DNA of 64,000 bases, from the NCBI RefSeq assembly GCF_019970045.1, contig NZ_JAHXYI010000012.1, forward strand, positions 61,621 through 125,620, in the 5' to 3' direction. Made by a program: the position numbers and the translations under genes. Below the pieces are notes generated by a model that made no database searches, was not told the origin of the DNA, and worked only from the letters and a program-made list of their open reading frames with translations. This stretch comes from Chryseobacterium sp. GVT01B. Its GTDB lineage: Bacteria > Bacteroidota > Bacteroidia > Flavobacteriales > Weeksellaceae. Shown here one piece after another: positions 31,964-40,643 of the stretch. Position 1 is the stretch's first letter; the number at the start of each line of letters is the position of its first letter.

Positions 31964-34261
31964 ATGAAAAATCACAAACCTATTGTTTTTCTTTCTCTAG
32001 TATTTTTAAGTGCAAACTTTCATGCCCAAAAATTTGAAAAATTAATACAATACGTCAATCCACTGATCGGCACTGAAAAGATGGGCCATACTTATCCCGG
32101 AGCTACGGTTCCCTTTGGTGCGGTACAATTAAGCCCTGAAACAGATACTATTTCTTATGAACTTAACGGAAAATACAATGGTGAGGTTTATAAATACTGC
32201 GCCGGTTACCGCTATGAAGATAAAACCATTGTAGGTTTCAGTTCTACTCACTTTAGTGGAACGGGACACTCTGACCTTGGAGATTTTCTGATCATGCCTA
32301 CTGTAGGAAAACTTCAATTGAATCCCGGAACAGCAACCAATCCTGAAAATGGTTACAGAAGCAGGTTCTCTCATCAAAACGAAACAGCAGAAGCGGGATA
32401 TTACAAAGTAAAACTGGATGATCATAATATACTGGCAGAGCTTACAGCAACGCCAAGAGTGGGAATCCACCGCTATACTTTTCCAAAATCTGATCAGTCA
32501 CATATTATTCTGGATCTGATGGCTGGCATTTACAATTATGACGGAAAAAATGTATGGACATATGTTCGGGTAGAAAACGGAAATACCATCACAGGCTATC
32601 GCCAGACCAATGGCTGGGCAAGAACAAGAACGGTTTATTTTGCGATGAAGTTTTCAAAGCCTTTTAAATCTTACGGGCAGAAAAATTATGATGAAAAGCA
32701 GGTTTATAAAGGGTTTTGGAGAAAATTTGACCAGAATCAGAATTTTCCTGAGATTGCTGGAAAGAACCTGAAAATGTTTTTTGATTTTGATACCAATGAA
32801 AATGAAGCAATTGAAGTAAAACTTGCTATTTCTCCCGTAAGCCATACCAATGCTCTGGAAAACCTCGAAAAAGAAGCAGGAGGTATGGATTTTGACCAAG
32901 CTAAAACTCAAGCACAAAACAACTGGAATAAAGAACTGAACAAAATTGTCATCAAAGGTTCCGATACCGAGAAGACAAATTTTTATACCGCAATGTACCA
33001 TACCTTTATCAATCCTACTACTTACATGGATGTGAATGGAGAATATAAAGGATTAGACCAAAATGTTCACAAGGCAGAAGGATTTACCAATTACACTACC
33101 TTCTCTTTATGGGATACTTACCGTACTCTTCATCCATTTTTTAATATTATTCAGCCTAAACGAAATGGTGATATGGTAAAATCCATGATGGCACATTATA
33201 ATCAGTTTTCTATGAAAATGCTGCCTATCTGGTCTCATTATGCCAACGACAACTGGTGTATGAGCGGCTATCACAGTGTAAGTGTTATTGCAGATGCTAT
33301 TATTAAAGGAAATTATGAAGGTGATCCCGAAGAAGCATTAAAAGCATGTATAGAAACGGCTAACAAAAGAAATTACGAAGGCATTGGACAATATATCGAT
33401 CTTGGATATATTCCGGCTGAGAAAAGCGGAACCTCAGTTTCCAATACACTGGAATATGCCTATGATGACTGGGCCATTGCTCAGCTGGCAAAACATTTGA
33501 ACAAAACAGAAATCTATAATCAGTTTATCAAACGGTCTGAAAACTGGAAAAATAATTTTGACAAAACAATCGGATTTATGCGTCCTCGTCTGGCAGACGG
33601 AAGCTTTAAGAAAGATTTCGATGTATTAAGTACTCACGGACAAGGCTTTATTGAAGGAAATTCATGGAACTACAGTTTCTTTGTTCCGCAAAATCCTGAT
33701 GAGCTGATCACTATGATGGGTGGAAAAAAGAAGTTTGCGACAAAACTTGACGAATTATTCACCATGCATTTACCTGATGAATTCTTTGCAGACACTGAAG
33801 ATATTACCCGCGAAGGAATTATTGGTGGATATGTTCACGGAAATGAACCTGCTCACCATGTTGTTTATTTTTATAACTGGGCAGGACAGCCATGGAAAGC
33901 ACAGGCACAAATCCGCCGTATTCTTGAAATGCAGTATAAAGCGACACCAGACGGACTGGGAGGAAATGATGATGCGGGGCAAATGAGTGCCTGGTATATT
34001 TTAAGTACGCTTGGTTTTTATCCGGTAGCTCCCGGCTCTGAAGATTATTCTATCGGAAGTCCTGCGATTGATAACGCTGTACTGAATCTGGAAAACGGAA
34101 AAACGTTTGAAATTGAAGCTATTAATCAAAGTCCGAAAAATGTGTATGTTCAGAAAGTTCTTCTGAATGGAAAAGAGATTAAGAATTATATTCTGAAGCA
34201 TTCTGAGATTATGAATGGAGGGAAGCTTACTTTTTATATGGGAAGTAAGGCGAAGAAGTAA
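31964..34261 (+). CDS. GH92 family glycosyl hydrolase (putative alpha-mannosidase), exported
   Basis: I start at ATG 31964 (MKNHKPIVFLSLVFLSANFHAQ), a signal peptide, rather than an upstream TTG. The 765-residue protein has the N-terminal beta-sandwich (YVNPLIGTEKMGHTYPGATV, ATVPFGAVQLSP) and the (alpha/alpha)6 domain ending in the family motif GGNDDAGQMSAWYIL followed by LGFYPVAPGS. GH92 enzymes are calcium-dependent exo-alpha-mannosidases acting on N-glycan type mannans. No SusCD pair is adjacent, so it is a stand-alone enzyme. A TTAAACTTTG element lies just upstream of the start. Confidence 0.93.
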   Translation: MKNHKPIVFLSLVFLSANFHAQKFEKLIQYVNPLIGTEKMGHTYPGATVPFGAVQLSPETDTISYELNGKYNGEVYKYCAGYRYEDKTIVGFSSTHFSGTGHSDLGDFLIMPTVGKLQLNPGTATNPENGYRSRFSHQNETAEAGYYKVKLDDHNILAELTATPRVGIHRYTFPKSDQSHIILDLMAGIYNYDGKNVWTYVRVENGNTITGYRQTNGWARTRTVYFAMKFSKPFKSYGQKNYDEKQVYKGFWRKFDQNQNFPEIAGKNLKMFFDFDTNENEAIEVKLAISPVSHTNALENLEKEAGGMDFDQAKTQAQNNWNKELNKIVIKGSDTEKTNFYTAMYHTFINPTTYMDVNGEYKGLDQNVHKAEGFTNYTTFSLWDTYRTLHPFFNIIQPKRNGDMVKSMMAHYNQFSMKMLPIWSHYANDNWCMSGYHSVSVIADAIIKGNYEGDPEEALKACIETANKRNYEGIGQYIDLGYIPAEKSGTSVSNTLEYAYDDWAIAQLAKHLNKTEIYNQFIKRSENWKNNFDKTIGFMRPRLADGSFKKDFDVLSTHGQGFIEGNSWNYSFFVPQNPDELITMMGGKKKFATKLDELFTMHLPDEFFADTEDITREGIIGGYVHGNEPAHHVVYFYNWAGQPWKAQAQIRRILEMQYKATPDGLGGNDDAGQMSAWYILSTLGFYPVAPGSEDYSIGSPAIDNAVLNLENGKTFEIEAINQSPKNVYVQKVLLNGKEIKNYILKHSEIMNGGKLTFYMGSKAKK

Positions 34262-34279
34262 GAAGACGAAGATTAAAAT

Positions 34280-34348
34280 AATAAGTTTTGGCTAAAGCCA
34301 ATGGAGGTATATAAAATAAGAGAGCGGGCTAAAGCCCGCTCCTATTGA
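34280..34348 (+). repeat. REP-like repeat, copy A
   Basis: The element holds two GGCTAAAGCC-centred hairpins: TTGGCTAAAGCCAA and GAGCGGGCTAAAGCCCGCTC. A copy with the same order and orientation is at 35526-35593. It lies between the convergent GH92 and TPR genes and may also act as a terminator. Confidence 0.75.
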
Positions 34349-35407
34349 TTATTTTCCTGAACATTTTTCGTTGTATAGTTTGATCCCTTCCTTTTGATCC
34401 AGATCTTTTAATTTTTTTAATGCAGTACATGCAACGTCTGTTTTATTTTGAGCTATTGAAATTGAGGCTACATTATACAACGCTTCCGTATTTGTATTAT
34501 CATCTTCATGAGCCTTATTGAAAAAGTAAACTGCATTATCAAATTTTTGACTGTTGATTGCTTTTAAACCTTTATTAAAATTTTCTGCAGACACAAACTT
34601 ATCTTTTACTCTCACTACAGTTTTTTCATCTTTTTCAAAAGAAACTTTGCCAAAAAAAGCAATACTACCGGCATCACCATCTTCTAATTTAACCTTGAGA
34701 TAGTATGGAATAATAATTTTTTCAAAGCTCTCAAACCCTGTCAGATCCCATACTTTATAATCTTTTTCCAGCGTAGATTTAAAAAATTCAATGGCAGCCT
34801 GATTATCTTTATTATGCTTTTTAGAGTCGACGGTTACTTCAACCTCTTGTTTTTTAGGGAAAATTCTGATTTCTCCTACTGTCTCAAAATTCAGAGTATA
34901 TTTCTTTTTTGAATAACTTTCAAGAATTTCAAAATTTATCCCCCTTTTCAATGATGGCATTGCGTTTCGGGAAGTAATTATAATCGAATCACCAGTTGCC
35001 TTATCCGTAAAATCTTTTAAAACCTCAGAGGTTTTTACAAACCACCTCTTTCTTATTTTATCAGGAAAAGTAACACCTTCTGGTTTTTCTATAACAATTA
35101 ATGAATCGGATGTCAACTTTTCAATTTCATAAATTGGTTTATCAGCTACCCTTATTGCATTTTTTTCGATCTTAACATTCACACAACTTTTCCTCTCCGA
35201 ATACCAAGGATCAATATATTCACAAAGGTTATTCCCATTAATTTTCCATACTAAAAAACTGGATGGTTTTTGGAACAAATTCCTGCTTCCATCCAACATG
35301 CTGGATTTTACACTTGTCCAGGATGAATTTGAAAGCAACTGTGTGTTGATTTGTGAACTAAGCTGTAATGAAACTGATAAAAATAAAATCAAAAAGAATT
35401 TATACAT
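34349..35407 (-). CDS. Exported protein with C-terminal TPR-like repeats, function unknown
   Basis: The 352-residue protein has a signal peptide (MYKFFLILFLSVSLQLSSQ). The N-terminal part resembles a lipocalin-like or beta-rich domain built on SSWTSVKSSMLDGS and IWKINGN-like strands, and residues about 185-250 may form an aspartyl-protease-like or beta domain. The last 75 residues are helical repeats (FNKGLKAINSQKFDNAVYFF and EALYNVASISIAQNKTDVAC) of TPR type. I cannot name a family. The gene is bracketed by two REP-like repeats in direct orientation. Confidence 0.75.
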   Translation of the reverse strand: MYKFFLILFLSVSLQLSSQINTQLLSNSSWTSVKSSMLDGSRNLFQKPSSFLVWKINGNNLCEYIDPWYSERKSCVNVKIEKNAIRVADKPIYEIEKLTSDSLIVIEKPEGVTFPDKIRKRWFVKTSEVLKDFTDKATGDSIIITSRNAMPSLKRGINFEILESYSKKKYTLNFETVGEIRIFPKKQEVEVTVDSKKHNKDNQAAIEFFKSTLEKDYKVWDLTGFESFEKIIIPYYLKVKLEDGDAGSIAFFGKVSFEKDEKTVVRVKDKFVSAENFNKGLKAINSQKFDNAVYFFNKAHEDDNTNTEALYNVASISIAQNKTDVACTALKKLKDLDQKEGIKLYNEKCSGK

Positions 35408-35490
35408 AGATATTGTAATTTTTTTTCTGCGCGAAACTACATAAATTTTAATTATCTGGAAATCTAAAAAAGTTCAAAAAAGGACTTAGC

Positions 35491-35524
35491 TCAATCGTTC
35501 GCCAATCTGTATAATCTGCGAACC
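35491..35524. repeat. Degenerate AGATT-type intergenic repeat
   Basis: On the minus strand the sequence reads CGCAGATTATACAGATTGGC, two CAGATT units 10 bp apart. It resembles the CACAGAT repeat at 50091-50117. It lies directly before REP-like copy B. Confidence 0.4.
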
Positions 35525-35525
35525 T

Positions 35526-35593
35526 AATAAGTTTTAGCTAAAGCCAATGGATGATTTAAAATAAAAGAGCAGGCTAAAGCCCGCTCCTATTGA
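35526..35593 (+). repeat. REP-like repeat, copy B
   Basis: This copy differs from copy A (34280-34348) by about ten changes; one of them turns the first hairpin centre TTGGCTAAAGCC into TTAGCTAAAGCC, and another weakens the second stem to GAGCAGGCTAAAGCCCGCTC. It lies between the TPR gene and the end of the dihydroorotase gene. Confidence 0.75.
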
Positions 35594-35647
35594 ATTATCT
35601 TGACAATCTCTGGTTAATCTGAGACTATATTCTTCGATTATATCTTA

Positions 35648-36985
35648 TTAATCTCTAGCTTCAAAAAGCAATCTTTCTCCAAACTTCTCCTTTGCAATTG
35701 TACCATTATCATACACCAGATGTCCATTAACAAATGTATGGGTAACTTTAGAATGGAAATTCATTCCTTCTAAGGGACTCCAGCCGCATTTGTACAGTAG
35801 ATTATCTTTGGAAACCGTCCAGTTTTCATTTAAATCAACTAAAACCAGATCTGCTTTATAACCTTCTCTCACGAAACCTCTTTTTTCAATTTTGAAAAGG
35901 ATAGCAGGATTGTGAGACATTTTTTCAACGATTTTCTCAAGGGAGATTTTACCGTTTTTATAGTTTTCAAGCATTACTACTAATGAATGTTGTACCAAAG
36001 GAGCTCCTGAAGGACATTTTGTATATACATTATTCTTTTCTTCTGCAGTATGTGGAGCATGGTCTGTAGCGATAACATCAATTCTGTCATCTAACAATGC
36101 TTCCCAAAGAGCATCTTTATCATTTTGAGTTTTAACAGCCGGGTTCCATTTGATAAGTCCGCCTTTTGTTTCATAATCCTCATTAGTAAAAGTCAGGTGG
36201 TGTACACACACCTCAGCAGTGATCTTTTTATCTTTTAAAGGAATATCATTTCTGAAAAGTTCCATTTCCTTTGCTGTCGAAAGGTGGAAAACGTGAAGTC
36301 TGGCTCCTGTTTTTTCGGCAAGTTCAATAGCTTTGGAAGAAGAAATATAACATGCTTCTTCACTTCTGATCAAATGATGGAATTTTACAGGAATATCATC
36401 CCCATATTCATCCATGTATTTTTGAGTATTGGCTCTGATGGTAGCTTCATCTTCACAGTGCACAGCAATCAGCATTTGGGTATTGCTGAAAATATTTTCC
36501 AGGGTTTCCGGGTTATCCACCAACATATTTCCTGTAGATGAACCTAAGAATAGTTTGATTCCGGGAACATTTCTTGGATTTGTTTTTAAAACCTCCTCAA
36601 GATTATCATTGGTTCCTCCCATCATAAAACCATAGTTGGCATACGCTTTTTGGGAAGCTATCTCATATTTATCTGCTAACAGTTCCTGAGTAACAGCATT
36701 TGGTACTGTATTAGGCTGATCGATAAAGCTGGTTACTCCACCGGCTATAGCAGCTCTTGATTCACTTTCAATGTCTCCTTTATGCGTAAGTCCAGGATCA
36801 CGGAAATGCACCTGATCATCAATCACACCCGGAAGAAGACACTTTCCTGAACCATCAATAATCTGATCTGCTTCTTCAGAAATACCAGCAGCTATCCTGG
36901 AGATTAGGTCATTTTCTATTAGGACATCGCTTTCAAAGACTTTCCCTTCATTGACGATATTTACGTTTTTTATAAGAACTTTCAT
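35648..36985 (-). CDS. pyrC: Dihydroorotase
   Basis: The 445-residue amidohydrolase closes carbamoyl aspartate to dihydroorotate in pyrimidine synthesis. Visible motifs are LPGVIDDQVHFRDPGLTHKG, the Lys in PGIKLFLGSSTG (expected to be carbamylated), metal-binding His in AVHCED and HVFHLST, and Asp in ATDHAPHTAEEK. The first His of the usual HxH motif is Gln here (DQVHFR). From memory, Bacteroidota enzymes of this clade commonly have DDQVHFR. It is the last gene of a minus-strand block and has no pyr neighbours. Confidence 0.93.
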   Translation of the reverse strand: MKVLIKNVNIVNEGKVFESDVLIENDLISRIAAGISEEADQIIDGSGKCLLPGVIDDQVHFRDPGLTHKGDIESESRAAIAGGVTSFIDQPNTVPNAVTQELLADKYEIASQKAYANYGFMMGGTNDNLEEVLKTNPRNVPGIKLFLGSSTGNMLVDNPETLENIFSNTQMLIAVHCEDEATIRANTQKYMDEYGDDIPVKFHHLIRSEEACYISSSKAIELAEKTGARLHVFHLSTAKEMELFRNDIPLKDKKITAEVCVHHLTFTNEDYETKGGLIKWNPAVKTQNDKDALWEALLDDRIDVIATDHAPHTAEEKNNVYTKCPSGAPLVQHSLVVMLENYKNGKISLEKIVEKMSHNPAILFKIEKRGFVREGYKADLVLVDLNENWTVSKDNLLYKCGWSPLEGMNFHSKVTHTFVNGHLVYDNGTIAKEKFGERLLFEARD

Positions 36986-37062
36986 TTCAATTTATTTCCC
37001 CGTAAAATTAAGATTTTATGTTTTAATTCACCCCAAAATCACCAAACGAATACTTAAAGTTT

Positions 37063-37070
37063 TACATTTG
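37063..37070 (+). promoter_or_regulatory. -7 element TACATTTG of the flippase gene
   Basis: It is a perfect TAnnTTTG match 15 bp before the inferred TTG start at 37086, implying a leader of fewer than ten bases. The -33 element is not obvious. Confidence 0.4.
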
Positions 37071-37085
37071 TAAAAAATTTCGACT

Positions 37086-38513
37086 TTGTATAAGAAACTA
37101 TTAGGGCAGACAATCATCTATGGAGCGGGGGCTATAGCACCCAGAATTATTTTATTCATCCTGAATCCACTTTTGATCTATAAAATTCCCAATGAAGGTT
37201 TTGCGATTTTCACCCAGCTGTATGCGTGGATTTCTTTTGTTAATATCATTCTTTCTTTCGGTTTTGAAACTGCTTATTTCCGTTTTTCAGCGGAAGAGGA
37301 TAATGAAAAAAGAACTTTCAATACTTCATTCTGGTTTTTGTTTTCAACGTCTACAGTTTTTCTTGCCTTGTGCTATTTGCTCAATCAGCCTATTGCAGAT
37401 TATTTAGGTTATCATGATAATCCTGAATATATCAGGTGGTTTGCTTTGATTGCGTTTTTTGATAACTTACTTGTGATTCCATTTGCATGGCTTCGTTTTC
37501 ATAATAAACCTATCAAATACTCAGCTGTAAGAGTCGTTCAGGCTATATTTCAGGCTGTTTTTACAGCGGCGTTATTCTTCTGGATTCCGGAAAACATATC
37601 CAAAAGTTTTGGCTTGGACCAAAATGTGGATTATCCATTCTTCAGTAATCTGGCAGGAAGTGCTTTAGGGGTTTTATTACTCCTTCCTATTATATTAAAA
37701 GTAAGGTTTCAGTTTGTAACCTCTTTGTTCGGGCGTATGATTAAATATTCTTTTCCACTCATGCTGGCTGGTCTGGCCTTTATGGTCAATGAAAACTTTG
37801 ATAAATCCATCCAGAGAAATCACATTTCAGATGAAGAAGCTGGCGCTTATGGCGGTTGCTATAAACTGGCTGTACTGATGACCTTATTTGTCACGGCATA
37901 CCGGATGGGTATTGAGCCTTTCTTTTTTAAACAAATGGATAAAGGTGATGCTAAAAAAACATATGCTAAAGTAGCAGAATACTTTTCCTTTTTTGCCTGT
38001 GCCGTAGCATTAGGAATTATCGCCAATATATCCTGGCTAAAAGAGGTTTTTATTCCCAACAAATCTTACTGGATCGCTATAGATATCATTCCGATTATTG
38101 TTATTGCCAATTTATGCTTCGGAATATATTATAACTTTTCCACCTGGTATAAAGTAACGGACAGAACCAGTGTAGGAACTGTTATTTCGTGGCTTGGAGC
38201 AGGAATAAATATTGGTCTCAATCTTTTAGCACTAACTTATTATCACAGTATGATCGGTTCTGCATGGGCTACGTTCGGTGCCTATGTTATTATGATGATT
38301 GTATCCTATCTGCTGGGCCAGAAATATTATCCTATTCCTTACAGAATGAAGAAAATGTCTTTCTTTCTGATACTGCTTGGTGTTTTTAGCTTCATCATTG
38401 TAAAGTATCTCAACTATAATATTCTAACAAGTAATTTACTCTTTTTGACCTTTACCGGAATTTTGATTTATTCCGAAAAAAACCTGATTTTATCGAGAAT
38501 CAGGAAGAATTAA
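37086..38513 (+). CDS. Polysaccharide biosynthesis (MATE-like) oligosaccharide flippase
   Basis: The 475-residue protein has about 12-14 membrane helices and begins MYKKLLGQTIIYGAGAIAPR, as flippases of the Wzx/MurJ-related group do. The codon at this position is TTG; no ATG gives the conserved N-terminus, so a TTG start is the best choice. It should move lipid-linked saccharides across the inner membrane. A nucleotidyltransferase gene follows, which fits an envelope polysaccharide context. The specific substrate is unknown. Confidence 0.88.
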   Translation: MYKKLLGQTIIYGAGAIAPRIILFILNPLLIYKIPNEGFAIFTQLYAWISFVNIILSFGFETAYFRFSAEEDNEKRTFNTSFWFLFSTSTVFLALCYLLNQPIADYLGYHDNPEYIRWFALIAFFDNLLVIPFAWLRFHNKPIKYSAVRVVQAIFQAVFTAALFFWIPENISKSFGLDQNVDYPFFSNLAGSALGVLLLLPIILKVRFQFVTSLFGRMIKYSFPLMLAGLAFMVNENFDKSIQRNHISDEEAGAYGGCYKLAVLMTLFVTAYRMGIEPFFFKQMDKGDAKKTYAKVAEYFSFFACAVALGIIANISWLKEVFIPNKSYWIAIDIIPIIVIANLCFGIYYNFSTWYKVTDRTSVGTVISWLGAGINIGLNLLALTYYHSMIGSAWATFGAYVIMMIVSYLLGQKYYPIPYRMKKMSFFLILLGVFSFIIVKYLNYNILTSNLLFLTFTGILIYSEKNLILSRIRKN

Positions 38514-38666
38514 ACTTTGGTCTTTATTTTGCTTGTAAACAAACCTATTGTTAATTTAAACAATTATTTAAAAAGATATAAATCATAACTCCTCAAAGGT
38601 TTTAATTATTATCTTTAACCTAAATATTAAAAACAACTAACAAAACATCTTTTATACATATAATTT

Positions 38667-39683
38667 ATGAAAATTATTGTCCCAATGGCTGGACGTGGTT
38701 CCAGATTACGTCCACATACACTGACAGTTCCAAAACCGCTTATTCCTATTGCAGGAAAACCTATCGTACAGAGATTGGTGGAAGATATTGCTAAAGTTGC
38801 AGGAGAAAATATTGAAGAGGTAGCTTTTATCATCGGAGATTTTGGTCCTGAGATCGAAAGATCCCTTATTCAGATTGCTGAAAAGCTGGGAGCAAAAGGA
38901 AGCATATATTATCAGAACGACCCCCTTGGTACGGCTCATGCAATTAAATGTGCTGAACAGTCTATGCAGGGAGATATCGTTATTGCTTTTGCAGATACTC
39001 TTTTCCGTGCAGATTTCCAATTAGACAAAAATTCTGATGGAGTGATCTGGGTAAAAAGCGTGGAAGATCCATCTGCTTTCGGAGTTGTAAAATTAGACAA
39101 CTACGGTTTTATCACAGATTTTGTTGAAAAACCAACGACTTACGTTTCAGATCTTGCCATCATCGGTATTTATTATTTCAACAGTGCTGAAAAACTAATG
39201 GAAGAGATCAACTATATCATGGACAATGATATTAAAAACGGAGGTGAGTATCAATTGACAACAGCACTTGAGAACCTTAGATCTAAGGGAGCGAAGTTTA
39301 CTCTTGGAAAAGTAAACGACTGGATGGACTGCGGTAACAAAAATGCCACTGTAGAAACCAACAGCAAAATCCTTGAATATGAAAGAGAGGAAATGAAAAA
39401 TTTCCCTGCTTCTGCTGTAATTGAAAATTCATTGATTATTCAGCCGTGCTTCATTGGTGAAAATGTAAAAATCTCCAATTCAAAAGTAGGACCTGGAGTT
39501 TCATTAGGAAACAATACAACAGTTATTAATTCTAATATTGAAAACTCCCTGATTCAGGAAAACACCAGAATCAATCATGGAAACCTTTCCAATTCTATGA
39601 TCGGTAATTCTGCACAATATTTCGGAGTAGCCAGAGAAATTTCTTTGGGAGATTATTCCGTTTTAGATTTTCTATCTAAATAA
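38667..39683 (+). CDS. Sugar-phosphate nucleotidyltransferase with left-handed beta-helix tail
   Basis: The 338-residue protein begins with the nucleotidyltransferase signature (MAGRGSRLRPHTLTVPKPL, residues 7-25) and has the nucleotide-binding motif NDPLGTAHAI and an Asp in FADTLF. The C-terminal 90 residues show hexapeptide-like repeats (VKISNSKVGPGVSLGNNTTV) of a beta-helix. It makes an NDP-sugar from NTP and sugar-1-phosphate; glucose-1-phosphate with dTTP or UTP is most likely but not decidable. It is preceded by a flippase gene and a 153-bp AT-rich gap without visible features. Confidence 0.9.
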   Translation: MKIIVPMAGRGSRLRPHTLTVPKPLIPIAGKPIVQRLVEDIAKVAGENIEEVAFIIGDFGPEIERSLIQIAEKLGAKGSIYYQNDPLGTAHAIKCAEQSMQGDIVIAFADTLFRADFQLDKNSDGVIWVKSVEDPSAFGVVKLDNYGFITDFVEKPTTYVSDLAIIGIYYFNSAEKLMEEINYIMDNDIKNGGEYQLTTALENLRSKGAKFTLGKVNDWMDCGNKNATVETNSKILEYEREEMKNFPASAVIENSLIIQPCFIGENVKISNSKVGPGVSLGNNTTVINSNIENSLIQENTRINHGNLSNSMIGNSAQYFGVAREISLGDYSVLDFLSK

Positions 39684-39724
39684 AATAGTAGAAATTATTT
39701 CAACTTAAACAAGATATCATCAGG

Positions 39725-39746
39725 CCACACAAAATGTTTTGTGTGG
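39725..39746. terminator. Perfect hairpin CCACACAAAA-TG-TTTTGTGTGG
   Basis: A 10-bp perfect palindrome with a 2-nt loop lies 42 bp after the nucleotidyltransferase stop. It lacks a strong T-run after the stem (TTTGG), so it may be a weak terminator or an operator before the DUF4292 gene. Confidence 0.45.
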
Positions 39747-39791
39747 TTTGGCGTTAATATTGCACCGTATTTTTTAATTAAATATAAATAC

Positions 39792-40643
39792 ATGAAAAAT
39801 TGGATTCCCCTTCTTTTACTGCTTCTTGTCCTATCATCCTGTAAGACCCGTACCAAAGTTCAAAATGGTACAGATCAGACACGGGACAGCATTGCTACAA
39901 CATCAGATAAAGACAATGGAAATCCAAAAGATGTAAACCAGCCGGTGAGAGACAAACTCACTTTTTTCGAACATGTATTGATTCCACCCAAATTTGAGCA
40001 GATCAAGATTGACAGTAAAGTCCGTGTAGAAACAGGAAGTTATGTTCCTACCCTGGATGCCACTGTTTATATCGAAAATGATAAAAAGGTGTGGATGAAT
40101 CTGAGAGCATTATTCATCAATGCGGCCAGAGGTATTGCGACTCCGGAAGGGATAAAAGGTCAGGATAAGATCAATAAAACCTATATAGATTCTGACTTTG
40201 ATTATCTTAATAATTTACTGAATGTTAATTTCATTGATTATAAATCTTTGGAGAAAATCCTTTTAGGAAGAACTTTTGTCAAAATAAATGACAGACAATT
40301 TGATCTGACACAGAATGCACAAGGCTTCAAAATGGTTTCTAATATCAATCAGAAAATAATGACGGATGAAAAAAACAGAGAGTATAAAATTGCACTTCAA
40401 TACGACACTAATTACGATTTATTGTCCGTCAACTTAAAAGATATTCTGTCCTCAGACGAACTTGATGTTTCGTATAGTGACTGGAATGAGTATGAAGGAA
40501 TTCGCCTTCCAAAAAATGTTAAAATAATTATAAAAGGCTCAAAATCTAGTCAGATCTTAATGGAAAATACGAAATTTGACTTTTCGAGGATGGAAACACC
40601 TTATTCTGTACCATCCAGTTATAAGAAAATTGAGATTAAATGA
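39792..40643 (+). CDS. DUF4292 family lipoprotein
   Basis: I start at ATG 39792 (MKNWIPLLLLLLVLSSC), a lipoprotein signal with Cys17. The 283-residue product has a disordered Asp/Asn-rich linker to about residue 55, then a LolA-like beta-rich domain (KFEQIKIDSKVRVETGSY). DUF4292 proteins precede EnvC-like genes in many Bacteroidota, as here with a 4-bp overlap. It is probably a periplasmic or outer-membrane lipoprotein in envelope assembly; the precise role is unknown. Confidence 0.85.
   Translation: MKNWIPLLLLLLVLSSCKTRTKVQNGTDQTRDSIATTSDKDNGNPKDVNQPVRDKLTFFEHVLIPPKFEQIKIDSKVRVETGSYVPTLDATVYIENDKKVWMNLRALFINAARGIATPEGIKGQDKINKTYIDSDFDYLNNLLNVNFIDYKSLEKILLGRTFVKINDRQFDLTQNAQGFKMVSNINQKIMTDEKNREYKIALQYDTNYDLLSVNLKDILSSDELDVSYSDWNEYEGIRLPKNVKIIIKGSKSSQILMENTKFDFSRMETPYSVPSSYKKIEIK

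Noticed and set aside
31964..34261. GH92 gene as part of a polysaccharide utilisation locus with the adjacent two-component system
   Set aside because: No SusC/SusD pair is nearby, and the TGTTAA boxes of the system are not found upstream of the GH92 gene.
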